13,444 nucleotides of DNA from assembly GCA_964575185.1 (NCBI GenBank), contig CAZNPW010000068.1, positions 1 to 13,444 of the forward strand. The letters are read 5' to 3'. Made by a program: the position numbers and the translations under genes. The notes beneath the pieces were generated by a model that was not told the DNA's origin, did not search any database, and worked only from the letters and a program-made list of their open reading frames with translations. Source of the DNA: CAZNPW01 sp964575185. GTDB lineage: Bacteria; Pseudomonadota; Alphaproteobacteria; Rhodobacterales; Rhodobacteraceae. Positions 1 through 6,180 of the stretch are shown in pieces (position 1 is the stretch's first letter; each line of letters begins with the position of its first letter).

Positions 1-49
1 GCGGGCGTCAGACTCGTCGCAGAGCCGCTCGCGCCGCAAGGAGCGCACG

Positions 50-535
50 ATGGCGCACGAAGCCGAAACCGACGACAGCGCGCGGACCAAGTTCTGGGCG
101 GCGCTCGCCCGCGACATGACCGTGATGCTGGGCACCGAGGACTGCCTGCCCCGCCCGATGACCGCGCAGCTGCGCGGGGATGCGCCCGAAGGCCCGATCT
201 GGTTCTTCACCGCGACCGACACCGATCTGGGTCAGGGCCCCTTCGCGCCGGCCTACCTGAACTTCGTCGACAAGGGGCACAACATCTGGTCGAACGTGCG
301 CGGCGCGCTGTCGGTCTCGAACGACCGCGCGGTGATCGACGAGCTGTGGAACCCCTTCGTCGCGGCCTGGTACGAAAAGGGCAAGGACGACCCGAAGCTC
401 GTCCTGCTGCGCTTCGACCCCGAGGAGGCGAAGATCTGGTTCGACGCGACGAGCCTGTTCGCGGGCCTGAAGATCCTGCTCGGCCGCGACCCGAAGAAGG
501 ACTTCGAGGACAAGGTGGCCGAAGTCACGCTCTGA
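50..535 (+). CDS. Pyridoxamine 5'-phosphate oxidase-like / general stress protein 26 family protein
   Basis: A 161-residue protein resembling the small FMN-binding split-barrel proteins annotated as general stress protein 26 (pyridoxamine-phosphate-oxidase-like). The family is cytoplasmic and thought to bind flavin; the physiological substrate is generally unknown. Seen directly: a beta-rich core with IWFFTATD near residues 50-57, then the C-terminal hallmark pattern LWNP (99-102), AAWYEKGKDDPKL (105-117) and a conserved-looking Trp at 130. The length is normal for the family and no signal peptide or membrane segment is present. The ATG start is well supported by AAGGAG at 38-43, six bases upstream. 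It is separated from the next gene by 64 bp containing a CtrA-type box, so it is probably not in one operon with it. Family assignment is from recognised motifs; function in stress is inferred from the family name only. Confidence 0.88.
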   Translation: MAHEAETDDSARTKFWAALARDMTVMLGTEDCLPRPMTAQLRGDAPEGPIWFFTATDTDLGQGPFAPAYLNFVDKGHNIWSNVRGALSVSNDRAVIDELWNPFVAAWYEKGKDDPKLVLLRFDPEEAKIWFDATSLFAGLKILLGRDPKKDFEDKVAEVTL

Positions 536-560
536 CGTCACCCGCGTCCGCGCCATAGCG

Positions 561-575
561 TTAACCGCGCCTTAA
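561..575. promoter_or_regulatory. Candidate CtrA binding box, perfect TTAA-N7-TTAA
   Basis: TTAA at 561-564 and TTAA at 572-575 are separated by exactly seven bases, and each half-site extends to TTAACC. This matches the classical alphaproteobacterial CtrA consensus exactly. It lies in the 64-bp gap between two plus-strand genes and ends 24 bases before the ATG of the lipoprotein at 600. TTAA is very rare in this GC-rich window (three copies found by eye), so the exact spacing is unlikely to be trivial. Binding itself is inference; a direct TTAACC repeat could also serve another regulator. Confidence 0.6.
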
Positions 576-599
576 CCTTGCCCGCCGCAGGCTGCGCGC

Positions 600-887
600 A
601 TGCGGTGGGCTGCCCTTCTCCTTCTCCTTTCGGCCTGCGGCGCGCAGCCGTCGCCGCCGATGATGGGGGCCGACCGCGCCGAGGTCACGCGCGCGGGGCG
701 CAGCTATGTCGTGTTCCGCCGGGATGACCGGGCCGAGGTGATAAGGCGCGGCTTCGCGGGCCCCGCGGCGCAGCGCGACATCCGGGCGGCGATGCTCGCG
801 GCGGTCCCGCAGGCGACGGGGTGCGCCATCGTCGAAGGAAGCTGGACGGGCGACAGCGGCCTGATGCGCGGCCGAATCCGCTGCTAG
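600..887 (+). CDS. Small hypothetical lipoprotein
   Basis: A 95-residue protein with a short type II signal peptide: one Arg at position 2, a hydrophobic run of Leu/Ala, then the lipobox LSAC with Cys13 as the predicted lipidation site. The mature part of about 83 residues has no domain I can name. It carries two further cysteines, Cys75 and the C-terminal Cys95, that could form a disulfide in the periplasm. I recall similar short proteins with a TGCA...GDSG.MRGR tail as uncharacterised in Rhodobacteraceae, but cannot confirm this here. There is only a weak AGG about eight bases before the ATG. Together with the close CtrA-type box this leaves room for a leaderless or very short-leader transcript. 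Its TAG stop overlaps the guaD stop on the other strand. Function unknown. Confidence 0.72.
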   Translation: MRWAALLLLLSACGAQPSPPMMGADRAEVTRAGRSYVVFRRDDRAEVIRRGFAGPAAQRDIRAAMLAAVPQATGCAIVEGSWTGDSGLMRGRIRC

Positions 888-2185
888 GGCGGTCCGGCGG
901 GGCCCCGGTGCGGGGGCAGGGCCGGCCGACCCTCCACCCAGACGGCCCGCACGGCGCGGTCGTCGCCCATCATGATCGTGGGGAACAGCGCCTGCCACGG
1001 GTCGGCGGCGCGGGCGCTGGCTTGGGCGATGGCGGGGGTGCTCGCGGGGTCGATGACGATCACGTCGGCCTCCATCCCCGGGGACAGGTTGCCGATGCGG
1101 TCGAAGGCCCGCAGCGCGCGGGCGGACCCTTGCGTCGCGAGCCACCACAGCTGCGCGGGGTGCAGCGCCTGGCCGCGCAGCTGCGCGACCTCGTAGGCCG
1201 CGGCCATGGTGCGCAGCATCGAGAAGGACGACCCGCCGCCGGTGTCGGTGGCGAGCCCAACGCGCAGCGTCCGCGCCAGCCCCATGTCGAACAGCCCCGA
1301 GCCGATGAACATGTTCGAGGTCGGGCAATGCGCGACCGCCGCCCCGGCCTCGGCCAGCCGCGCCTTTTCGCGCGCGGTCAGGTGGATGGCGTGGCCGAAG
1401 ACGGCGCCCTCGCGCAAGAGCCCCTGCGTCTCGTAGGTGTCGAGGTAGTCGCGCGCCTGCGGGTGGAGGTCGCGGACCCAGGCGACCTCGTCCACCTGCT
1501 CGGAGAGGTGCGTCTGCATCAGGCAGTCCGGGTGGTCGCGCCACAGCGCGCCCAGCGCCGCGAGCTGCTCCGGGGACGAGGTGGGGGTGAAGCGCGGCGT
1601 GATGACGTAGGCGGCGCGGCCGACGCCGTGCCAGCGGTCGAGCAGCGCGCGGCTGTCGTCGTAGGCGGACTGCGGCGTGTCGCGCAGCCCGTCGGGCGCG
1701 TTGCGGTCCATGCAGGTCTTGCCCGCGAAGAGGCGCATCCCGCGCGCGGCGGCGGCCTGGAAGATGGCGTCGACGCTGGCCGGGTGGATCGTGGCGTAGG
1801 TGCAGACGGTGGTGGTGCCCCGCGCCAGCACGAGGTCGAGGTAGCGGTCGGCGATCTCGGCCGCATGGGCGGGGTCGGAAAAGCGCATCTCCTCGGGGAA
1901 GGTGTAGCTGTTCAGCCAGTCGATCAGCCGCTTGCCCCAGGACCCGATGATCGCGGTCTGCGGGTAGTGGACGTGGCAGTCCACGAACCCCGCCGACAGG
2001 AAGCAGGCGCCGTAGTCGTGCACCCGCGCGCCGGGATGGGCTGCCCGCAGGCCCGCGCCGTCGCCGCGGGCGGCGATGCGGCCCGCGTCGAGCAGCACCC
2101 CGCCGCGGGTCTGGACGCGGGCCGCCCCCTCGTCGCGGAAGGGGTCGCCGTCGAACCACAGGAGCGTGCCGATCAGAAGGTCCAC
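884..2185 (-). CDS. guaD: Guanine deaminase (amidohydrolase family)
   Basis: A 433-residue cytoplasmic zinc amidohydrolase predicted to convert guanine to xanthine and ammonia in purine salvage. Motifs seen: GFVDCHVHYPQT (66-77) with zinc ligands His71 and His73, the PRF motif around 197-199, QTHLSE (224-229) with His226, the catalytic-region GHAIHLT with His265, and ATDTGGG (312-318) with metal ligand Asp314. These agree with guanine deaminase rather than the related cytosine deaminase or chlorohydrolase families, the HxHxPQ and QTHLSE strings being diagnostic. Length is typical. The start is GTG at 2185: an in-frame TAG lies four codons upstream (2195-2197) and no other start codon intervenes. 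A weak AGGGTG precedes it. It is divergent from mgtE and convergent with the lipoprotein, so probably transcribed alone. No purine transporter or xanthine dehydrogenase genes are next to it. Confidence 0.93.
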   Translation of the reverse strand: MDLLIGTLLWFDGDPFRDEGAARVQTRGGVLLDAGRIAARGDGAGLRAAHPGARVHDYGACFLSAGFVDCHVHYPQTAIIGSWGKRLIDWLNSYTFPEEMRFSDPAHAAEIADRYLDLVLARGTTTVCTYATIHPASVDAIFQAAAARGMRLFAGKTCMDRNAPDGLRDTPQSAYDDSRALLDRWHGVGRAAYVITPRFTPTSSPEQLAALGALWRDHPDCLMQTHLSEQVDEVAWVRDLHPQARDYLDTYETQGLLREGAVFGHAIHLTAREKARLAEAGAAVAHCPTSNMFIGSGLFDMGLARTLRVGLATDTGGGSSFSMLRTMAAAYEVAQLRGQALHPAQLWWLATQGSARALRAFDRIGNLSPGMEADVIVIDPASTPAIAQASARAADPWQALFPTIMMGDDRAVRAVWVEGRPALPPHRGPAGPP

Positions 2186-2193
2186 GCCCGCAC

Positions 2194-2250
2194 CCTAGCC
2201 GCACCGGCCCGCCCCGCAACCCCTTGATCGGGGCGGGCCGCCGGGCTAGG
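2194..2250. repeat. Large nested inverted repeat between divergent guaD and mgtE
   Basis: A perfect 12-bp inverted repeat, 2205-2216 against 2229-2240, encloses a 12-base loop. A second outer pair, CCTAGCC at 2194-2200 and GGCTAGG at 2244-2250, is aligned with it across small unpaired segments. The structure fills most of the 94-bp divergent intergenic region (2186-2279). It is followed by a separate 10-bp palindrome GCACCGGTGC at 2254-2263. Because both flanking genes point away, a transcription terminator is not expected here. A regulator operator, a leader-RNA hairpin of mgtE or guaD, or a REP-like element are alternatives. No canonical promoter hexamers were recognised in the gap. Confidence 0.7.
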
Positions 2251-2279
2251 CCCGCACCGGTGCCAGCGGGGGGACAGGC

Positions 2280-3638
2280 ATGGCGGAGACCGATCCCGAC
2301 CTCGACCACCTGCCGCTGATCGACGCGCTGCTGCCCGCCATCGCGGCGCAGGATACCGCCCGGCTCTCCGCGCTCCTCGATCCGCTCCACCCCGCCGACA
2401 TCGCCGACATCCTCGAGCAGATCGCCCCCGCCGACCGCCGCGCCCTGCTGGCGCTGTGGAAGGGCGAGATCGACGGCGAGATCCTGTCCGAGATCGACGA
2501 GGCGATCCGCGACGAAGTGATCGACAGCCTGACCCCGGCGGAACTCGCCGAGGCGGTGCGCGCGCTCGACAGCGACGACGTGGTCGACATCCTGGAAGAC
2601 CTCGATACCGCCCAGCAGGCGCAGGTCCTGCAGGCGCTCGACGGGGCCGACCGGGTGGCGGCGGAGCGCGCGCTGTCCTACCCCGAACACTCCGCCGGCC
2701 GCCTGATGCAGCGCGAGGCCGTGACGGTGCCGCAGGACTGGACGGTGGGGCAGGCGATCGACCGGCTGCGGGGGGCGGAGCATCTGCCCGACCAGTTCTA
2801 CCACGTCATCCTTGTCGATCCGCGCATCCGCCCGGTGGGCTATGTGACGCTGGGGCGCATCCTGTCCTCGGCCCGCGACACGCGGCTGGCGGCGATCGCC
2901 GAGGACAGCTTCCGCACCATCCGGGCGACCGAGGAGGAAGGCGACGTGGCTTACGTCTTCAACCAGTACCACCTGATCTCGGCCCCCGTGGTCGACGACG
3001 CGGGGCGGCTGGTCGGCGTCATCACCATCGACGACGCGATGGCGGTGCTGGACGAGGAGCACCAGGAGGACATGCTGCGCCTGGCCGGCGTCGCCGACGA
3101 ATCGAGCCTGTCCGACAGCGCCTGGCAGACGGTCAGGGCGCGGCTGCCCTGGCTGGTCGTGAACCTGTTCACCGCCAGCCTGTCGGCCATCGTCATCAGC
3201 CGCTTCGAGGGCACGATCGCCACGCTGGTGGCGCTGGCCGCGCTGATGCCCATCGTCGCCTCGACCGGCGGCATCGCGGGGACGCAGGCGCTGGCCGTCG
3301 CGGTGCGGGCGCTCGCGACGCGCAGCCTGACGCGGGCCAACGCCCGGCGGGTGGTGCGACGCGAGCTTGCGGCGGGGGTGATGAACGGGCTGGGGCTGGC
3401 CGCGATCCTGGGCGTGGCGGGGACGCTGATCTTCGGCGACCCCTGGCTCGGGGCGGTGCTGGGGGCGGCGATGATCGTGAACCAGGTCGTGGCCGCGCTG
3501 GGCGGCGTGCTGGTGCCGCTGGGGCTGGAGCGGCTGGGCCTCGACCCGGCGCTGGCGAGCGGGACCTTCGTGACGACGCTGACCGACGTGATGGGGTTCT
3601 TTGCCTTCCTCGGGCTTGCCACGCTGGTGCTGGTGTGA
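2280..3638 (+). CDS. mgtE: Magnesium transporter MgtE
   Basis: A 452-residue MgtE-type Mg2+ channel/transporter. Domains in order: a cytosolic acidic N-domain (about 1-130, with superhelical repeats such as HPADIADILEQ), a pair of CBS domains (about 135-258, including PVVDDAGRLVGVITIDD), a connecting helix, and a C-terminal membrane domain of about five helices (about 290-452). The pore-region motif MPIVASTGGIAGTQ lies at 323-336. Asp436 in TLTDVMGFF corresponds to the Mg2+-selective Asp of Thermus MgtE (family knowledge, aligned by eye). GGI replaces the GGN of many homologues, a change I believe also occurs in other proteobacteria. Length is normal. The ATG follows a G-rich Shine-Dalgarno stretch at about 2268-2274. 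Its TGA overlaps the GTG of the next gene, so the two are translationally coupled. Regulation by Mg2+ through the N and CBS domains is known for the family. Confidence 0.95.
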   Translation: MAETDPDLDHLPLIDALLPAIAAQDTARLSALLDPLHPADIADILEQIAPADRRALLALWKGEIDGEILSEIDEAIRDEVIDSLTPAELAEAVRALDSDDVVDILEDLDTAQQAQVLQALDGADRVAAERALSYPEHSAGRLMQREAVTVPQDWTVGQAIDRLRGAEHLPDQFYHVILVDPRIRPVGYVTLGRILSSARDTRLAAIAEDSFRTIRATEEEGDVAYVFNQYHLISAPVVDDAGRLVGVITIDDAMAVLDEEHQEDMLRLAGVADESSLSDSAWQTVRARLPWLVVNLFTASLSAIVISRFEGTIATLVALAALMPIVASTGGIAGTQALAVAVRALATRSLTRANARRVVRRELAAGVMNGLGLAAILGVAGTLIFGDPWLGAVLGAAMIVNQVVAALGGVLVPLGLERLGLDPALASGTFVTTLTDVMGFFAFLGLATLVLV

Positions 3639-4186
3639 CCCTGGCCGAGGTGAAGGCGGCGGCGCGCAAGGCGGCCTTCGCCGCGCGGAAGGCGGCCTTC
3701 GCGGCGGGGCAGGGGGCGGCCTGCGGGCACCTCGCGGCGGTGCTGGCGGGGTTCCCGGGGGCCACCGTCTCGGCCTACATGCCGATGCGGACCGAGATCG
3801 ACCCGCTGCCGGCGGTGGCGGGGCATGACGGGCGGCTTTGCATGCCCGTGGTCATCGGGCCGGGCCAGCCGCTGCGCTTTCGCGCCTGGGCGCCGGGCGT
3901 CGCGATGGCGGACGGCGGCTTCGGGACGCAGGTGCCTGCGTCCGGCGACTGGTTGACGCCGCGGGTCCTGGTCGTGCCGCTGCTGGCCTGGGACCGGCGC
4001 GGATACCGGCTGGGCTACGGCGGGGGGTTCTACGACCGGACGCTCGCGGGCCTGCGCGCGGCGGGGCCGGTTGCCGCGATCGGCTTCGCCTTCGCGGCGC
4101 AGGAGGTGGCGGAGGTGCCGACCGGGCCGACGGACCAGCGGCTGGACATGATCGTGACGGAAACGGGGCGGGTCGACCTTCGGTAG
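3635..4186 (+). CDS. 5-formyltetrahydrofolate cyclo-ligase
   Basis: A 183-residue cytosolic enzyme predicted to convert 5-formyltetrahydrofolate to 5,10-methenyltetrahydrofolate using ATP and Mg2+ (one-carbon metabolism). The N-terminal basic helix ARKAAFAARKAAF (10-22) fits the ATP-contacting region. YMPMRTEIDPLP (48-59) matches the folate-site block, and LGYGGGFYDRTL (127-138) is the family signature. The start is inferred to be GTG at 3635, four bases overlapping the mgtE TGA. The reading frame continues open upstream inside mgtE, so homology and the overlap fix the start. No clear Shine-Dalgarno is seen, which suggests reinitiation after mgtE. The N-terminal helix contains a 21-bp near-perfect tandem repeat (3662-3703). 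Length is near the usual 180-200. It is convergent with the pilus cluster and followed by a hairpin. Confidence 0.93.
   Translation: MTLAEVKAAARKAAFAARKAAFAAGQGAACGHLAAVLAGFPGATVSAYMPMRTEIDPLPAVAGHDGRLCMPVVIGPGQPLRFRAWAPGVAMADGGFGTQVPASGDWLTPRVLVVPLLAWDRRGYRLGYGGGFYDRTLAGLRAAGPVAAIGFAFAAQEVAEVPTGPTDQRLDMIVTETGRVDLR
3662..3703 (+). repeat. 21-bp tandem repeat inside the cyclo-ligase gene
   Basis: Two adjacent 21-bp units, 3662-3682 and 3683-3703, differ at two positions and encode ARKAAFA twice. Both mismatches are C/G exchanges. The protein length is not obviously increased over the family, so this may be codon-level similarity rather than a recent duplication. Confidence 0.6.
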
Positions 4187-4188
4187 AG

Positions 4189-4208
4189 GCCCCGGCCTGC
4201 GCCGGGGC
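4189..4208. terminator. GC hairpin at convergent gene ends
   Basis: GCCCCGGC at 4189-4196 and GCCGGGGC at 4201-4208 form a perfect 8-bp stem with a 4-base loop, two bases after the cyclo-ligase stop and 19 bases beyond the AAA+ ATPase stop on the other strand. There is no T-tract on either side, so it is a candidate bidirectional or factor-assisted terminator or an RNA 3'-end stabiliser rather than a classical intrinsic terminator. Confidence 0.55.
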
Positions 4209-4227
4209 GCGTCGCCCTTCGCCGGGC

Positions 4228-5553
4228 CTATTTCGCGATTCTCTCGTCGCGGACGAACATGTTGCCCCAGGCGCGGTCGATCAGGTCGGGGGTCATCTGG
4301 TAGGGGATGCCCTCGAACTCGCAGATGGCGATCATCTGGTCGATCAGGAAGGTCGGCTGGTAGTTGGCGAAATTGTTGGCGATGGTCGGGTACTTGACCT
4401 TCAGGAGGTGCATCAGCGCGGGTTCGCTGAGCGGCATCTTCTTCTTCCTGGCCACCATCGCGAAGATCTTCAGGAACATCTCCTGCGTCGGGCCGTCGAC
4501 CTTGATCTTGAAGAAGATCCGCCGCAGCGCCGCGCCGTCGAAGATCTCGTTGGGGTGGAAGTTGGTCGAGAAGATGACGAGCGTGTCGAAGGGCACGGTG
4601 AACTTCTCGCCCGACTGCAGCGCGAGGATGTCGCGGCCTTCCTCCAGCGGCACGATCCAGCGGTTGACGATCTTCTGCGGCGGCTCGGCCTGGCGGCCGA
4701 GGTCGTCGATGATGAAGATGCCGCCGGTCGATTTCAGCTGCAGCGGCGCCTGGTAGGTGCGGGCGACCGGGTTGTAGGTCAGGTCGAGCATGTCGAGCGA
4801 AAGCTCGCCCCCGGTGATGACCGTGGGCCGTTCGCACAGGACATAGCGGTTGTCGAAGCGGTTCGAGGTGCGGCGGAGGGAGTTCGGATCGTCGACCGCC
4901 TCTTCGGCCGCGGAATGGACGATCGGGTCGTAGACGGTGATGACCTGGCCCGAATACTCCAGCGCCCGGGGGATGTAGACCTTGTCGCCGAGCGCGGCGC
5001 GGATGCCGTTGGAGATGCTAGACTTGCCGTTGCCGGGCGGGCCGTACATCAGGATCGACCTACCGCTCGTCACGGCGGGGCCGAGGTTGGCGATCAGGTC
5101 CTCGGGCAGGATCAGCTGCCCCATGCCCGACAGAAGCTGCGGCCGCGTCAGCTTGATGTCGCGCACCGACTGCCGCCGGATCTGCGCCTTGAAGGCGTCG
5201 AGCGGGATCGGCATCGCGCCGTAGTATTCCGACTGCGCCAGCGCATCCATCGCGCGCGCCTTGCCGGCTTCGGTCAGCTGGTAGCCCATCTCGTTGCCGG
5301 AGGTCGCGTGCAGCGTGCCGGTGGCTTCCAGCAGGCGCTGGCCGCGGGCCATGTCGATCAGCTCCTGCGTCAGCATCACGGGCAGGCACAGGGCGCGGGC
5401 GATGACGCTCGCGAGGTCGAGGTTGGTGCGGAACATCGTCTTCAGCAGGATGTCGCGCATCATCACGGTCGAGATGCCGACCTCGGCCAGCGTCTTGGGG
5501 GCCGGAGGGGCCTGGACGCCGGTGGTCGGAGTGGCGGGGGCCTGGATGTTCAT
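4228..5553 (-). CDS. Winged-helix/AAA+ (MoxR-like) ATPase linked to the Tad locus
   Basis: A 441-residue soluble ATPase. Seen: Walker A GPPGNGKS (171-178), Walker B GIFIIDDLG (278-286), a sensor-1-like IFSTN (327-331) and a probable arginine finger ALRR (342-345). The N-terminal part (about 22-125) reads like a winged-helix domain, ending in YQLTEAGKARAMDAL (91-105), a wing-type pattern. The architecture resembles a broadly distributed but uncharacterised AAA+ family related to MoxR-type ATPases; no von Willebrand partner is nearby. The ATG has GAGGA seven bases upstream. The gene begins 45 bp after the prepilin peptidase stop and is the last gene of the minus-strand cluster, so it is likely co-transcribed with the pilus genes. 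It is neither CpaF/TadA nor CpaE/TadZ, which are both present elsewhere. A role in pilus assembly or its regulation is inference from position only. Confidence 0.85.
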   Translation of the reverse strand: MNIQAPATPTTGVQAPPAPKTLAEVGISTVMMRDILLKTMFRTNLDLASVIARALCLPVMLTQELIDMARGQRLLEATGTLHATSGNEMGYQLTEAGKARAMDALAQSEYYGAMPIPLDAFKAQIRRQSVRDIKLTRPQLLSGMGQLILPEDLIANLGPAVTSGRSILMYGPPGNGKSSISNGIRAALGDKVYIPRALEYSGQVITVYDPIVHSAAEEAVDDPNSLRRTSNRFDNRYVLCERPTVITGGELSLDMLDLTYNPVARTYQAPLQLKSTGGIFIIDDLGRQAEPPQKIVNRWIVPLEEGRDILALQSGEKFTVPFDTLVIFSTNFHPNEIFDGAALRRIFFKIKVDGPTQEMFLKIFAMVARKKKMPLSEPALMHLLKVKYPTIANNFANYQPTFLIDQMIAICEFEGIPYQMTPDLIDRAWGNMFVRDERIAK

Positions 5554-5598
5554 CGGGGCGTCCTCGTCGGGGCGGTTGCGCGGAGGCTGCGCGGCAAA

Positions 5599-6087
5599 TC
5601 AGGCAACAATCGGACGGGCGGCCAGTGAAATGATGACCATCCCGGCAAGCGCGAGGCCGACGGGGAAGTCGCGCGGCCGGTCCCAGCTCGCCCATCCCGG
5701 CGTCGCGCGGCGGACGGCCGGGATCGCGCGCGCCACGCGGTGCAGCGCGACGGCACCGAGGAGGCAGGCCGACAGGAGGAGCATGACCTGCATCGGGTCG
5801 GTGCCGACGAAGAAGGGCGCCATCGCCGCGCCGAACTTGGCGTCGCCCGCCCCGACGGGGCCGGCGGCGAACAGCACGAAGGTCACGGCCAGCGTCATCG
5901 CGCCGAGCGCGTAGCCCCAGAGCCACGTCTCCCACGGCAGGAGCCAGGGGCCGAGCGCGGTCCAGACGCCGACCATCGCCAGGACCGACAGGTTCGGGAT
6001 CTTCATCCGCGCGAGATCGCTCTGCGCGGCCCAGAGCGCGATGGGCAGGACGGCGGCCAGCAGGATCAGCGCGTCGGTCGTGGTCAC
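5599..6087 (-). CDS. cpaA: Prepilin peptidase CpaA/TadV (A24 family)
   Basis: A 162-residue integral membrane aspartyl protease predicted to cleave the leader of Flp prepilin and pseudopilins at the inner membrane. The two catalytic aspartates expected for A24 peptidases are visible: Asp24 in QSDLARMKIPN (22-32) and Asp82 in GAGDAK (79-84). Several hydrophobic segments (about 5-21, 34-50, 57-76, 98-116, 141-158) fit a short CpaA-type enzyme without the N-methyltransferase domain of PilD. I chose the GTG at 6087, preceded by AGGGGG about six bases away, which places a membrane helix right at the N terminus. The frame stays open to an ATG at 6159, but that would add a 24-residue basic, Pro-rich extension. 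It lies between a TPR lipoprotein gene and the AAA+ ATPase, all on one strand. Confidence 0.9.
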   Translation of the reverse strand: MTTTDALILLAAVLPIALWAAQSDLARMKIPNLSVLAMVGVWTALGPWLLPWETWLWGYALGAMTLAVTFVLFAAGPVGAGDAKFGAAMAPFFVGTDPMQVMLLLSACLLGAVALHRVARAIPAVRRATPGWASWDRPRDFPVGLALAGMVIISLAARPIVA

Positions 6088-6143
6088 GGGGGCCCCCTGT
6101 CGTGGTTGCGGGCAGGGTGGCTTCGGATTGCGGCGGCAATCGG

Positions 6144-6180
6144 ACCGCGCGCGCGCCATTTCGGGGCCCCGGCGCGCGGT
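6144..6180 (-). other. GC-rich hairpin between TPR lipoprotein and prepilin peptidase
   Basis: An ACCGCGCGC-type arm beginning at 6144 can pair with the GCGCGCGGT-type arm ending at 6180 (about 9 bp). A register shift pairs 6150-6157 with 6171-6178 around a loop that contains GGGGCCCC. It sits directly after the TPR lipoprotein stop in the 93-bp gap before cpaA. It has no T-tract, so it may be an mRNA processing or stability element or a weak terminator. Low-complexity GC sequence makes chance pairing possible. Confidence 0.35.

Noticed and set aside
533..540. TGACGTCA palindrome that includes the stop codon of the first gene
   Set aside because: An isolated 8-bp palindrome without a partner or promoter context; occurrence by chance is easy.
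2186..2279. M-box Mg2+ riboswitch upstream of mgtE
   Set aside because: The whole intergenic region is only 94 bp, too short for an M-box aptamer plus expression platform, and the visible structure is a simple nested hairpin.
561..3062. 833-residue open frame on the minus strand across the lipoprotein, guaD and mgtE
   Set aside because: It is Arg/Pro/Gly/His-rich and runs antisense or out of frame through recognisable genes; long open shadow frames are expected at this GC content.
2951..4837. 628-residue minus-strand open frame across mgtE, the cyclo-ligase and the AAA+ ATPase
   Set aside because: Low-complexity Arg/Pro/Ala translation without domains, and it contradicts three genes supported by clear motifs.
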